DNA of 42,375 nucleotides, from positions 1 through 42,375 of the IMG/VR virus record IMGVR_UViG_3300042876_001157, one strand, 5' to 3'. Below the pieces are notes generated by a model. The model was not told the origin of the DNA. It searched no databases and was given only the letters and a program-made list of their open reading frames with translations. Within the stretch, counting starts at the first letter, position 1. Every line of letters starts with the position of its first letter. This document shows, piece after piece, positions 6,173 to 14,644 of this stretch. The position numbers and the translations under genes are program-made. Source of the DNA: a virus.

Positions 6173-8710
6173 CTACCTCACCAACCGATTGGAGTCGAGG
6201 CGCTGCATCCGGTTCAGATCCCGCTTCAGCTGACGGAGACCTTCCTGGCCGCCGTAGAACGGGCCGTTGAGGTTGATGGTGTCCCCGCCGCCTCCTCCGG
6301 CCGCCGCCGGCGCGTCGCGCAGGGCGTCGCGGAACTGTTCGCCGATCGCCGCCGCGAGCTCCGTCCGCGATCGCGGGTCCAGCTCGATGGCGCCAGCCGC
6401 AGCCGAGGATCCGCCGCCGCCCGACGCGCTCCGAATCGCCGGCACGAGACCGGGGATGAGACCTCCGCCTCCCACCGACGCGGTGCGTGCGATCGCGCGC
6501 GTGATGGAGTCGGCCAGGAGCGTCCGCGAGCCCCCCGAGGTGTCGCCGCCGGTATCGCCGAGGCGCTCACGCATGCCCATCGAAACGCCGGCGAGCATCT
6601 CCCGGGCGAAGTCACGGCCCCACCGTTGCGAGCCGACGTAGGCCGCCCGGTCCGCGACGGGGTCGTCGAACCCCTTCCCCGACGTCGAGGGGGGCTTGGC
6701 CGAGGCGATCTTCGCGATCTCGGCCGCGGTGGTCGCGACCGTGAGCGCCGTTAAGGCGGCGGACACCGCGGGGTTCCACGCCCAGTGCGCCTGGATCCCG
6801 ATGATCGCGGACGCGGCGTCGATGACGGCCTGCGCCATCGCGATCGCCTTCGACTGTCCGAACGCCGCCCCGAGGAACTGCGACGTCGCCGCCAGGACCG
6901 CCTGCTGCGCGCTCACCCGCCTCTGCTTCTCCAGCTCGACGAGGTTGATGGACCTTCCCGCCTCGTCGGCTCGGATCTTCTTTCGGAGCGCGGCGTACTT
7001 CGCGAGGATCTCCGTCTTCGCGGCTTCGGTGAGGTTCTCCCTGGCGAGGGCTTCCGCCTGCTCGCGATCGAGCTCCGCGAGCCGCTCCTGCGTCTCGACC
7101 TCGAGGGCCCGGCGCTCGAGGGCGGCGCGCTCGTCGAGCGTTCCGCGGAAGGTGAGGAGCCGGTTGTTGAGTTCGGCGAGCTCGAGATCCGACTCCGCCC
7201 GCCGCGCCTCGGCGAACGCCTGCGACTCTTGATCGACGCGCGCCTTCCCGTGCGCCGTGACCATCAGCGTGCGGAGGATCTGGTAGGCCGCCTCGATGTT
7301 GGTGCGGGCCTCCTCCGTCAGCTTCGTGTTGGCGAGGGCGGCGTTCTTCCGGCGCTCGAGGAGCTCCAGCTCGAGCCGGAACCGCTCCTCGCTCCCCTCG
7401 GCGGCGGCGTCGCGCTGCGCCTCGAGGAGCAGCTGCTCCGCCTCCGCGCCCGCCTTCTCGATCTCGGCCTCTTCCTTCGCGCGCTCGACAAGGTCGCGGT
7501 ACTTCCGGTTGTAGCGGTCCTCCTCGATCTTGGCCTTCTTGTCGGCGGCCGACTTCGCGTCCTGGGTGGCCTTCTCCTCGGCGGCCTCGTTCGCCTTGAG
7601 CCAGTCGGCGATCAGGCCCTTCCGGCGTTCGGTGAAGATCTGATCGATCTGGGCACGCGAGAGGCCGGTCTCCTTCGCGTTCTCGATCGCCGCGGCCTTC
7701 TCCTGCTGCCAGAGCCGGAGCTGGAGGTAGAGCTGGTCGCGCGAGCCCTGTTCGACCTGGCGGAGGCGGGCTTCGAGGACCTCCTTCCCGGTCGTTTCGG
7801 CCGCCTTGCGCTCGGTCTCCTTGAGGGCCAGGGCCGCCTGCGCCTCGAGCTTCTGGCGCCCCTCGATCATGGCCCTCGTCTGGCCCATCGTCCGCGCGGC
7901 GATGCTCCGGGCGGACTCGTCATCACCGAAGAACGCCCAGAACTTCTCGCCCCACTGGCTGGTCTTCTCGATCGCGCCGTCGATCGCGTTCAGGACGGCG
8001 TTGATCTGGTCGCCGAGCCCCTGCCAGACCCGAGCGAACGTGCCCTTCCAGCGGTCGACCCGAGAGGTCGAGTCGTCGACCTTCTCGGAGTACCCCTCCC
8101 AGCGCTTGATGACCTCCTGGAGGATCTCGCGGCTGTCGCGGAGGTTCCCGTTCTGGTCGCGGATCGCGACGTTCAGGCGGGTCGCGGCGCTGAGGACCCG
8201 CCCCTGCAGGATCTGCGCGAGAAGGTCCGCGCCCTCGGAGACCGACCCGAAACCGGCGTCGGAGAGGTCGGCCGAGAGCTTCGTTCCGTAGAGCGCCGCG
8301 TTGACGTCGCCGGTCAGGCCGAGGAGCTTCTGGAACGCCGGGATCGTCTCCGCCTGGAGCCCGTTCCCGGCGAGCTGCATCGCCTCCAGCGTCGCCCGAA
8401 TGCGCGGCGCGAGGCGCTCACCGGCGAGCCCCATCGCGTTGAGCTGCTGGACGACGCCGCCGTAGCGCCGCTCGAGCTCCGCGCTCTCGGCAGCCGCGCT
8501 CCGGAGCGCCGCCGTGACCGCGCCGATGGTGACGATGCCGGCGAGCGACTTGGAGAACGCCGACCAGGAGCCCTTCGCGTCGTCGGCGGTCTTCCGCGAC
8601 CGCTTCGTCGCCTCGTCGAGCTTGCCGACCTCCTCGGCCGCTTCCTTGGGGACGTTCTTCCCCTCCAGGAGGAGGCGGAAAATCATCTTGACGACGTTCT
8701 CGACGGCCAC
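6173..8710 (-). CDS. Tail tape-measure protein, 845 aa
   Basis: This long, mostly helical protein carries a short hydrophobic region (SLAGIVTIGAVTAALRSAAAE, about 55-75) and very long charged coiled-coil stretches through residues 270-600 (repeated EARLRQVEQ, RRKGLIADWLKANEAAEEKA and similar). A hydrophobic segment follows (AMAQAVIDAASAIIGIQAHWAWNPAVSAALTALTVAT, near 610-650), then a Gly-rich C terminus. It is the second-largest gene and sits between the chaperone-like gene and the distal tail gene, as tape-measure genes do. It sets tail length and passes into the host with the DNA. GTG start at 8710 with AAGGTG upstream. Confidence 0.9.
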   Translation of the reverse strand: MAVENVVKMIFRLLLEGKNVPKEAAEEVGKLDEATKRSRKTADDAKGSWSAFSKSLAGIVTIGAVTAALRSAAAESAELERRYGGVVQQLNAMGLAGERLAPRIRATLEAMQLAGNGLQAETIPAFQKLLGLTGDVNAALYGTKLSADLSDAGFGSVSEGADLLAQILQGRVLSAATRLNVAIRDQNGNLRDSREILQEVIKRWEGYSEKVDDSTSRVDRWKGTFARVWQGLGDQINAVLNAIDGAIEKTSQWGEKFWAFFGDDESARSIAARTMGQTRAMIEGRQKLEAQAALALKETERKAAETTGKEVLEARLRQVEQGSRDQLYLQLRLWQQEKAAAIENAKETGLSRAQIDQIFTERRKGLIADWLKANEAAEEKATQDAKSAADKKAKIEEDRYNRKYRDLVERAKEEAEIEKAGAEAEQLLLEAQRDAAAEGSEERFRLELELLERRKNAALANTKLTEEARTNIEAAYQILRTLMVTAHGKARVDQESQAFAEARRAESDLELAELNNRLLTFRGTLDERAALERRALEVETQERLAELDREQAEALARENLTEAAKTEILAKYAALRKKIRADEAGRSINLVELEKQRRVSAQQAVLAATSQFLGAAFGQSKAIAMAQAVIDAASAIIGIQAHWAWNPAVSAALTALTVATTAAEIAKIASAKPPSTSGKGFDDPVADRAAYVGSQRWGRDFAREMLAGVSMGMRERLGDTGGDTSGGSRTLLADSITRAIARTASVGGGGLIPGLVPAIRSASGGGGSSAAAGAIELDPRSRTELAAAIGEQFRDALRDAPAAAGGGGGDTINLNGPFYGGQEGLRQLKRDLNRMQRLDSNRLVR

Positions 8711-8713
8711 GAG

Positions 8714-9364
8714 CTACACCTTGTGAACGCCGATCCCGATGCCGAGACCGGCCAGCTGGGACAGATCCACCTCGGTCGCCGCCTCCACCGAGGCCCCCAC
8801 GGTCTGCTTGGGGTCGAGCAACGGGAGCGACTTCGCGGCGAGGTCGAACGCCTCCCACGGCCACTGGGTGACGTCGTGGGGGGCGCAGCCGAAACGCTCG
8901 GCCACCATGCAGATCACGAGTTCGAGCTGGGAGATCTCCTCCCGCGGCTCATCCTGCGCGGCGCCTCCGCCGGCGAGCTTCTCGATCGCGTCGGCGTCGA
9001 TGCCCCCGGCGAGGCTGGACAGGCCGATGACGTGCGCTGCGAGCCACGCGGCCAGCTCCGCATCTCGACTGGCCAGATCGCGCAGCTCGCCGACCCTGCC
9101 GCCGACGACGTCGCAGCAGGTCTCGAGGACCTCGCCGGCGCGATCGTCGAGGCGCTCCCGCAGGATTTTTGCGAGGGCCTGGCCCATCCCCACGGGCGTC
9201 CGCAGGTCCGCGTCGACGAGCGCCGCTTGGACGTACCCACGGATCTCCTCTTCGTACCTCGTGCTTGCGAAAAGGACCGTGGCCAGGGTCGGGGGACGCA
9301 CGACGAAGACGCGGCCGCCGCGCTCGACGAAGACGCGGCGGCCGCAGAGCGAGTCGATCCGCAC
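8714..9364 (-). CDS. Probable tail assembly chaperone, 216 aa
   Basis: The start chosen is GTG 9364, four bases after the stop of the major tail gene; longer frames upstream are out-of-frame readings of that gene. The protein is helical, with an N-terminal strand pair (RRVFVERGGRVFVVRPP). It ends in a second part with ICMVAERFGCAPHDVTQWPWEAF, which matches the 'ma..fG..P.ev..lp...f' pattern of second chaperone domains (the G-T type pair). Both halves are in one frame here, so no programmed frameshift is needed to join them. Location between the major tail protein and tape measure supports the call. Confidence 0.65.
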   Translation of the reverse strand: MRIDSLCGRRVFVERGGRVFVVRPPTLATVLFASTRYEEEIRGYVQAALVDADLRTPVGMGQALAKILRERLDDRAGEVLETCCDVVGGRVGELRDLASRDAELAAWLAAHVIGLSSLAGGIDADAIEKLAGGGAAQDEPREEISQLELVICMVAERFGCAPHDVTQWPWEAFDLAAKSLPLLDPKQTVGASVEAATEVDLSQLAGLGIGIGVHKV

Positions 9365-9368
9365 GGGA

Positions 9369-9914
9369 TCAGGCCCCGCCGGAGTCGACGATCTTGCCGA
9401 ACTTGTCGTTCGTCGCGACGGTGTCGTCGAAGAGGATGTCGAACGTCGGCCCCGGGCTCTGCTCCTTCGTCTTGGTCCACGCGAGCTCGTCCGTCGCGTC
9501 GACCGCTCCCCTCCAGAAGGTCGCCGTCCGGGTCGCGGTCGTGGTCGCACCCGTGCCCTTGGTGACCACCTGGATCTGGTGGTACTGCTCGACGAAGCTC
9601 CCGATGAGCAGCGTCTGGTTCGGCACCGAGCCCGTCTTGTTGGCCGCGGGCTGCCGGTAGACGATCCGGAGGTTCTCCATGAAGGTCTCGGCCATGGGCA
9701 CCTTGAGCTTCACGGTGGCGTCGATCGGGATCTTCCGGAGGATCCCGAACGACTGCTCGGACTTCAGCCCGTAGTCGTTGTAGTTGACCTGCAGGCTCGA
9801 GGGCCCGTTCGTGTGGCCGACGTCGACGAGGGAGCTGGCTCCGCCGCCGGTGACCCACGGGCCGACGCTCACGACCGCGTTCGCGACCGCGATATTCGAC
9901 GTGACCTGTGCCAT
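9369..9914 (-). CDS. Major tail (tube) protein, 181 aa
   Basis: ATG at 9914 has a strong GGAGGA site. The sequence is a beta-rich tube-protein pattern: an N-terminal SLVDVGHTNGPSSLQVNY segment, then SFGILRKIPIDATVKLKVPMAETFMENLRIVY, where major tail proteins commonly show 'v...l.e.t.enl...', then GSVPNQTLLIGS and strands to the C terminus. It lies directly before the chaperone and tape-measure genes and behind a terminator-like hairpin, so its expression may be set separately from the head genes. The product would polymerise as the tail tube. Confidence 0.8.
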   Translation of the reverse strand: MAQVTSNIAVANAVVSVGPWVTGGGASSLVDVGHTNGPSSLQVNYNDYGLKSEQSFGILRKIPIDATVKLKVPMAETFMENLRIVYRQPAANKTGSVPNQTLLIGSFVEQYHQIQVVTKGTGATTTATRTATFWRGAVDATDELAWTKTKEQSPGPTFDILFDDTVATNDKFGKIVDSGGA

Positions 9915-9953
9915 CCGCGTGTCCTCCTCCGGCGACTTGCCGGGTTGATCCCT

Positions 9954-10009
9954 GAAAAGCGAAAGGCCCGCCCCCCAGTCCCCCCTGATCAGGGAAGGGG
10001 AGCGGGCCT
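9954..10009 (-). terminator. Strong hairpin, rho-independent-terminator-like, before the major tail gene
   Basis: An 8-bp outer stem (AGGCCCGC with GCGGGCCT, arms 9964-9971 and 10002-10009) encloses C-rich and G-rich runs and an inner 12-bp perfect palindrome at 9983-9994 (CCCTGATCAGGG). Read on the minus strand it is followed by TTTCGCTTTT, so it can act as a terminator for transcription arriving from the neck genes. Because the tail genes continue downstream with no obvious promoter, partial termination or an RNA-processing site is as likely as a full stop. Confidence 0.65.
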
Positions 10010-10079
10010 CTCTTCGTTGCCGGATCCCGGGGAGCTACCCCGCGCCGGCGAACTGTCGACGGGGCAGGCGCCCCGGTTG

Positions 10080-10490
10080 CTACTGCAGCGGTTCCTCGCT
10101 CACGGGCTGTTCGACCGGAGCCTCTTCGATCGGCCCGCCTTGACGCAGCACCTCGAACGCCGCGATCGCGCGGTCGTCGTCGGACTTCACCTTGCGCGCG
10201 GCGTTCACGATCTCGTCGAGGCTGAAGGTCGTGGGATCGCCGGTGATCAGGCCGTGCCTGAGCGCGACGGCGCGGAGGTCGTCGAGGAGCGCCTGCGTCT
10301 TGCCGGTGGAACCGTCCTCCGCACCTTCGTCCACCGCCATGCCCTTCTCGATGTAGTAGTCGGGGTCCTGGATCTCGGCGCGGGGGAAGAGCCGCCCGGG
10401 CTCGGCGCGTACGATCGCGCCTCGGAAGTCCTCGAACCAGGTGTGCGAACCTCGGGGGAGGTTCGGGCCGCCGAATCGGAGCATCTTCAT
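10080..10490 (-). CDS. Small virion-module protein of unknown function, 136 aa
   Basis: I place the start at ATG 10490, six bases after an AGGA site; a GTG three bases earlier would leave the ribosome site too close. The N terminus is beta-like and polar (MKMLRFGGPNLPRGSHTWFEDFRG). The middle has DPDYYIEKGMAVDEG and a helix QALLDDLRAVALRHG, and the C terminus is acidic and Pro-rich (EEAPVEQPVSEEPLQ). The opening resembles short tail or neck proteins that begin 'MK.l.f..p...' but no family is certain. It lies between the neck genes and the terminator. Confidence 0.6.
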   Translation of the reverse strand: MKMLRFGGPNLPRGSHTWFEDFRGAIVRAEPGRLFPRAEIQDPDYYIEKGMAVDEGAEDGSTGKTQALLDDLRAVALRHGLITGDPTTFSLDEIVNAARKVKSDDDRAIAAFEVLRQGGPIEEAPVEQPVSEEPLQ

Positions 10491-10503
10491 CACGAGTCCT
10501 CCC

Positions 10504-11454
10504 TCACGGCCCGAGCACGTCGGCGCCGAGGTAGAGCGTCAACTTCAAGGGGATCCGGATCTGTCCCCACGGTTTCGAGTCGATGCCGGCAAGGCAGCCA
10601 CCGCCGTCGAGAATCTCAAGGCTCTGCACGGCGTCGCCGAGCGTGGGGTTCTGGAGGAGCGCAAGGGTGATGTCCTCCCAGGCGTAGTAGCAGTCGCGCT
10701 TCGCCAGCGAGTCGATCCCCGACGTGCTCGGCTCGCCCACGAATCCCCAGACGTCCTGGATCCACTCGAGCACCAGGAAGTTGTTTTCGTTCCTCCACTT
10801 CGGTGCGTCGCCCATGAGCGGCAGACAGATGTACGGGGTCTTCTGCTGCGTCGGCCCATCGGGGAGGATCATCCGAGTGCCGACGCGCTGCCCGAAATCG
10901 AGATGGAAGTTCGGGGGGCCGTTGATCCCCTTGAGGACGTTCACGAGCGCCTGGTCCGCGATCCAGCGGCTGCGCTTAGCCATGGCGGCCGCCGGGGAGT
11001 CGGCCGACGCGTCGTCCCAGAGGAGCTGCGCGGAGTGCCCGAGTGCGCTCGCCGTGGACTTCAGCGTGATGAGGTGCGAGCCGGCCGACGCGACGTACGA
11101 ACCGAGCTCGAGCCACGTCCACCCCGCTCCCACGTCCGGAACGTCGAGCGGGACGCCGATCGGAATCCCGTCGACGCTCACCTGCGCCCGCACCGTGCCG
11201 ACCTTGTCGAAGGTCTGCACCCACGCCGAGATGACCTCCGTCTGCCCCGGCACAGCCGGCTTCGCCTGCTCGTGCCACGACGGGAAGTTCGTCGGGATCC
11301 CGAAGGGAGCCGTGAACTGAGGCCACTGGAACACCGCGAAGGATCCCGTGCGCGCACCCAGCACGTCGGTCCGGATCGCCTGCGCCAGGCCGACCCCGCC
11401 GTAGATCCAGGCCAGGTCGAGCTCGTGCGAGGGATCGATGAACTGCGTCGCCAT
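10504..11454 (-). CDS. Tail terminator/neck-type protein with internal jelly-roll-like domain, 316 aa
   Basis: Two parts can be seen. Residues about 30-155 look like a beta-sandwich (GQTEVISAWVQTFDKVGTVRAQVSVDG, GWTWLELGSYVASAGSHLITLKST), as in carbohydrate-binding modules. The flanking and C-terminal parts (RSRWIADQALVNVLKGINGPPNF, DITLALLQNPTLGDAVQSLEIL, QIRIPLKLTLYLG) match the strand and helix order of tail terminator proteins, which cap the tube and join it to the head. The sandwich would be an insertion exposed at the neck. Neighbours on the head side are neck proteins. Confidence 0.6.
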   Translation of the reverse strand: MATQFIDPSHELDLAWIYGGVGLAQAIRTDVLGARTGSFAVFQWPQFTAPFGIPTNFPSWHEQAKPAVPGQTEVISAWVQTFDKVGTVRAQVSVDGIPIGVPLDVPDVGAGWTWLELGSYVASAGSHLITLKSTASALGHSAQLLWDDASADSPAAAMAKRSRWIADQALVNVLKGINGPPNFHLDFGQRVGTRMILPDGPTQQKTPYICLPLMGDAPKWRNENNFLVLEWIQDVWGFVGEPSTSGIDSLAKRDCYYAWEDITLALLQNPTLGDAVQSLEILDGGGCLAGIDSKPWGQIRIPLKLTLYLGADVLGP

Positions 11455-11457
11455 ACA

Positions 11458-12156
11458 TCACGCGCCCCCGCTGAAACCGCGAAGCACGACGCCCGCGGTG
11501 GGTGCCTTGGCGTCGCGGGCGAGAACCTCGAACGCCGAGTCCGCGAGCCGGGTGAACAGGTCGTTTCCCTCCTCGAGGGTGGACTTCAGGTAGAACTTCG
11601 CCGGGATGTTCATGCGTCGGGAGTGGCCCTTCACGGGGCGGCGCTCCTGGCCGATGCCCCAGACCTTCTTCTTGAGCCGACGCTCGTAGCTGTAGGCCTT
11701 GATGAAGTTCGCGTATCCCTCCGCGATCCGCTGGTGGGGGCTGACCTCGATGCGCTCGATGAAGTTCGACCAACCCTCGAAGACGCGCACGCGCCGGAGC
11801 GCCTCGTGGGCCGGGACCTCGACGGTCCCCTCGAACCCCTCCTCGTGCGCGATCCCGTAGTCGAGGCTCGTCCCCCAACGGGCCTGCACCTCGGCGTCGT
11901 TCGCGCCGTCGCGCAGCTGCGCCTCGGGAGAAGCGAGAACGTCGCGCCGCAGCGTCCCGGTCGTCGGCTTCCCGGTGCGGACGCTGATCCCGCCGCTGGT
12001 GAGCACCTGGCCGGCGAGCTTCTGCTCGGCCGTGCGCTTCGCCGCGGCGATCGAGATCGCCCGCCCCGCCGACACGAGCGTCTTCACGGCCTCGTCTCCG
12101 TACTCGCGCAGGAGCTTGGCCCCCTCGGCCGGGGTGTACGTGCGCTCCGCGCTCAT
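11458..12156 (-). CDS. HK97 gp10-like neck/head-tail joining protein, 232 aa
   Basis: ATG at 12156 overlaps the stop of the preceding adaptor gene (ATGA). The N-terminal half is helical (GAKLLREYGDEAVKTLVSAGRAISIAAAKRTAEQ). It is followed by TGTLRRDV and a VQARWGTSLDYGIAHEEGF segment, which is the 'v.vgt...Ya..vE.G' signature of the gp10/virion-morphogenesis neck family. Near the C terminus, MNIPAKFYLKSTLEEGNDLF corresponds to the family's 'aR.Fl.pal.e....' end. It would form part of the ring joining head and tail. A basic insertion (YSYERRLKKKVWGIGQERRPVK) makes it longer than usual. Confidence 0.75.
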   Translation of the reverse strand: MSAERTYTPAEGAKLLREYGDEAVKTLVSAGRAISIAAAKRTAEQKLAGQVLTSGGISVRTGKPTTGTLRRDVLASPEAQLRDGANDAEVQARWGTSLDYGIAHEEGFEGTVEVPAHEALRRVRVFEGWSNFIERIEVSPHQRIAEGYANFIKAYSYERRLKKKVWGIGQERRPVKGHSRRMNIPAKFYLKSTLEEGNDLFTRLADSAFEVLARDAKAPTAGVVLRGFSGGA

Positions 12157-12791
12157 GCGGCCTTCCGATGCTTCAGGATCCGCTTCGCGTAGTCGGAGAG
12201 GTCATGGGTGTGAAGGGACCACGTTCCACCGCCGCCTACCGAGCCCACGCCGAGGCGCCTGGACTCCGTGAACATCAGCCACGCCCACTCGGCGCAGACC
12301 TCGCGGATGTCTTGCGGGATCTGGCCGTCCTCGAATCCCGCCTTGTAGCTCACCGCGATGTTGCGGACGCCCGGGGCCCAGCCCTGAGCGACGCCCGGGT
12401 TCCAGGACGCTCCGGCGGGCGCACCACCGACACGGATCAAGCGGCAGCGTCGATCCTCGCCGGCGCCGTCGACGATCACGTGCGCGCTCGAAGGGGTCGA
12501 CGTCCCCACGACGAGCGAAGTTCCGTTCTCGGACACGGTGACCAGGTCAGGACCCGAATGGACGACAGGACGATGGGCGCGCGGCAGGAAGAGGATCTCT
12601 CCGTAGCGCCCCATCGCCCTGTCCCCGTCGAAGTAGGTGGTCACCGCATTCGCGGTCTTCTCCCAAATGCGCTCGGTCTCGCGCACGATCGCGTCCCCGG
12701 CCGCGGTGATGCACCGGTCCACCACCGCCGTGTCGACGTCGGTGAGCGGGCCGGGTGCCCAGGCGAGGACTTCCGCGCGCGTGATGAGCAT
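12153..12791 (-). CDS. Head-tail adaptor (gp6-like connector), 212 aa
   Basis: ATG at 12791. The N terminus (LITRAEVLAWAPGPL, DVDTAVVDRCITAAGDAIVRETERIWEKT) is the helical opening usual in gp6-type adaptors, where two helices sit around a 'I..A...ie..t.r' pattern. It is followed by strands (LFLPRAHRPVV, VTVSENG) that match the 'lp.pPv.sv..v' region. A final helix carries IPQDIREVCAEWAWLMFTESRR, also family-like ('P.dl..A....a...y..r'). The protein would sit on the portal ring and receive the tail. Confidence 0.7.
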   Translation of the reverse strand: MLITRAEVLAWAPGPLTDVDTAVVDRCITAAGDAIVRETERIWEKTANAVTTYFDGDRAMGRYGEILFLPRAHRPVVHSGPDLVTVSENGTSLVVGTSTPSSAHVIVDGAGEDRRCRLIRVGGAPAGASWNPGVAQGWAPGVRNIAVSYKAGFEDGQIPQDIREVCAEWAWLMFTESRRLGVGSVGGGGTWSLHTHDLSDYAKRILKHRKAA

Positions 12792-12794
12792 GGG

Positions 12795-13028
12795 TCAGGC
12801 CGCCTCGAAGCCGTGCTTCGCGACGAGCTCCGCCGCGATCGCGTGGTCGACTTCGACGGCGCCGCCTTCGGGAACCGCGACCTCGACCCACTGCCCGCCG
12901 ATCTCGACGCCGACGGAGCACGTGTCCTTCGGGGCCACGAGCTTGACGGTCTTCGGAGCGACGACGGCTACCGTCAGGCTCGGCGCGGCCGCCTTCTCTT
13001 CGGCCTTCGGGTCCTTCTTTTCGGCCAT
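12795..13028 (-). CDS. Small head-module protein, 77 aa
   Basis: A charged Lys/Glu/Ala N terminus (AEKKDPKAEEKAAAP) leads to a compact beta-rich part (VKLVAPKDTCSVGVEIGGQWVEVAVPEGGAVEVDHAIAAELVAKHGFE). The last segment resembles small proteins next to capsid genes, whose ends read 'G..v.V.e..a..L...G...'. The role may be head decoration or head-tail joining. It lies directly between the capsid and adaptor genes. Confidence 0.6.
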   Translation of the reverse strand: MAEKKDPKAEEKAAAPSLTVAVVAPKTVKLVAPKDTCSVGVEIGGQWVEVAVPEGGAVEVDHAIAAELVAKHGFEAA

Positions 13029-13092
13029 GAGACCTTCCTTCCGCTTGGGTGGCTGAAAGGAGGCCGGACCCTCGCGAGCCCGGCCCCCTCGA

Positions 13093-14532
13093 TCAGAACT
13101 GCCAGATGTCGTGGATCACGCCCTGCAGCGCCGGGGCGTAGCCGGCGAGCGCGCCGAACGCACGGATTTCGTACTCGTTCTTCGGCGCGACCATGCCGTA
13201 GTCGAGGCGGGTGAGATCGGACCCCATCCACATCTTCCAGGCGGCGGGGATCTCGGAGTTCGCGTAGGGCACGGAGTCGATGAGGCCGAGGATCATCCCG
13301 CCCGGCAGGTTGGGGTTCTCCTCGATCTTGATCCGCTTCCCGCGCGGGCTCTTGTACCACTCGACGCGAGGCAGGCCGCCGTTCTCGGCGTCGGTGGGCG
13401 AGATGGTGATGGACACGCGGTCGTTGGCGACCGAGATCAGCTTCTGGCTGATCCCGTTCGTCTCGGTCCAGCCCATGACGAGCCGGTCGGGCTCGGTCTT
13501 GGTCCGGTCGTAGATGTCGTCGAGCATCGCCTGGATCTCGGGGATCTGGTTGCCCGCCGCGGACGAGAGCGGAGCGCTGAGCGCCTTCAGGTAGGCGTTC
13601 GAGCCCGCCGCGAACAGCTGCGGGATGATCCCGTCGAAGGCCGCCGAGTTCGCCGAGGTGTCGCCGCCCGTGGGATCGGCGGCGCCGGTGGTGTTCATCG
13701 CGGTGAGGACGACCTTCGACTGCGAGACGACGCACTGCAGCTTCTGGTTGCCCGCGCCGGTCGTGGTCGAGACGTACACGGCGTACGCGACCGCCCCCGC
13801 CTTCGGGGTCCAGGTGATGGTGATCGTGCCGAGGCCGCCGCCTCCGGTGACGGTCGCCGAACCTTCGGCGGACGCCACGGAGAAGCCCACCGAGGTGTCG
13901 ACCGTCGGCGGCACCGTGCCGTCGAACTTGTTGCCCGTGGTCGGCCGCGAGATCTTGCTCGCACGGCCGGCCGCCTCGAGGGTGAGGGCGAAGACGCGCA
14001 CGCGATAGGTCGCGTCCGCGAGGGCCCCGCCGGAGGTCTGGGCGGTCACCGCGAGCCCGGCGACGGCGCCGAGGGCGGTGCGGTTGCCGCCGATGATGAC
14101 GAGCTCCTCCTCCTTGAGGACCTGAAGCATCAGCAGCGCCTCGTCCCGCGAGCGCACGTCCTCGAACGAGCGGCCGCCGACCTGGGCTTCCCAGGTGACG
14201 TTCGACCCGCGGCCGTACGACCGGAACGTGATCGACGGGTTGTCGGTCTGGAGGGTGAAGAGGTTCGCCTTCGTGCCTTCCGCCGGGAAGAACCCTCCGG
14301 ACGGCGTCACGCCGGTGATGCGCTTGTAGGCCTGGGTCTTCGCCCCGATGACCTCGCGCGCGATCGACTGGCGGAACGGAGAAAGCAGCGGGACGAGGAG
14401 CTTGGCGGGCGCCTCGAGCGGCGTCCCCTGCAGCCCCGTGCCGAGGTCGATCGACTTCTGCAGCGCGGGGAGGCCTTTCACGGCCTCCTGCGTCTTCGTG
14501 ATCGTGTCGTTGATCAGAGCCTGGATGTCCAT
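13093..14532 (-). CDS. Major capsid protein with internal FN3/Ig-like insertion, 479 aa
   Basis: The start is placed at ATG 14532 (MDIQALINDT); a 20-residue longer frame from 14592 has no better ribosome site. Residues 40-155 and 300-479 carry HK97-fold hallmarks: a helix with LLVPLLSPFRQSIARE, SFEDVRSRDEALLMLQVLKEEELVIIGG, then NQIPEIQAMLDDIYDRT, PDRLVMGWTETNGI and a C-terminal YGMVAPKNEYEIRAFGALAGYAP. Between them, residues about 160-290 read as a fibronectin-like domain (TYRVRVFALTLEAAGRAS, ITITWTPKAGAVAYAVYVS). The insertion would project from the capsid surface. The position after the protease-scaffold gene agrees. Confidence 0.85.
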   Translation of the reverse strand: MDIQALINDTITKTQEAVKGLPALQKSIDLGTGLQGTPLEAPAKLLVPLLSPFRQSIAREVIGAKTQAYKRITGVTPSGGFFPAEGTKANLFTLQTDNPSITFRSYGRGSNVTWEAQVGGRSFEDVRSRDEALLMLQVLKEEELVIIGGNRTALGAVAGLAVTAQTSGGALADATYRVRVFALTLEAAGRASKISRPTTGNKFDGTVPPTVDTSVGFSVASAEGSATVTGGGGLGTITITWTPKAGAVAYAVYVSTTTGAGNQKLQCVVSQSKVVLTAMNTTGAADPTGGDTSANSAAFDGIIPQLFAAGSNAYLKALSAPLSSAAGNQIPEIQAMLDDIYDRTKTEPDRLVMGWTETNGISQKLISVANDRVSITISPTDAENGGLPRVEWYKSPRGKRIKIEENPNLPGGMILGLIDSVPYANSEIPAAWKMWMGSDLTRLDYGMVAPKNEYEIRAFGALAGYAPALQGVIHDIWQF

Positions 14533-14644
14533 CGCGTCTCGCGATGGGTGCCCGAGTCCCGAATGCCCGTGGTTTTGGATCCGCGGCAGCACGCCCGGGC
14601 GAGCGTGCGTTTCGGCTGCGCTGGCCTAGCCGCGGAATGCTCTG

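Noticed and set aside
8714-9364. Programmed frameshift in the tail chaperone gene
   Set aside because: Both chaperone-like parts are already in one frame and I see no slippery heptamer that would be needed to link them.
14533-14592. Longer N terminus for the capsid protein
   Set aside because: The extra 20 residues (rich in Gly, His, Ser) lack structure and a ribosome site, and the MDIQAL start is the type of opening helix usual in capsid proteins.
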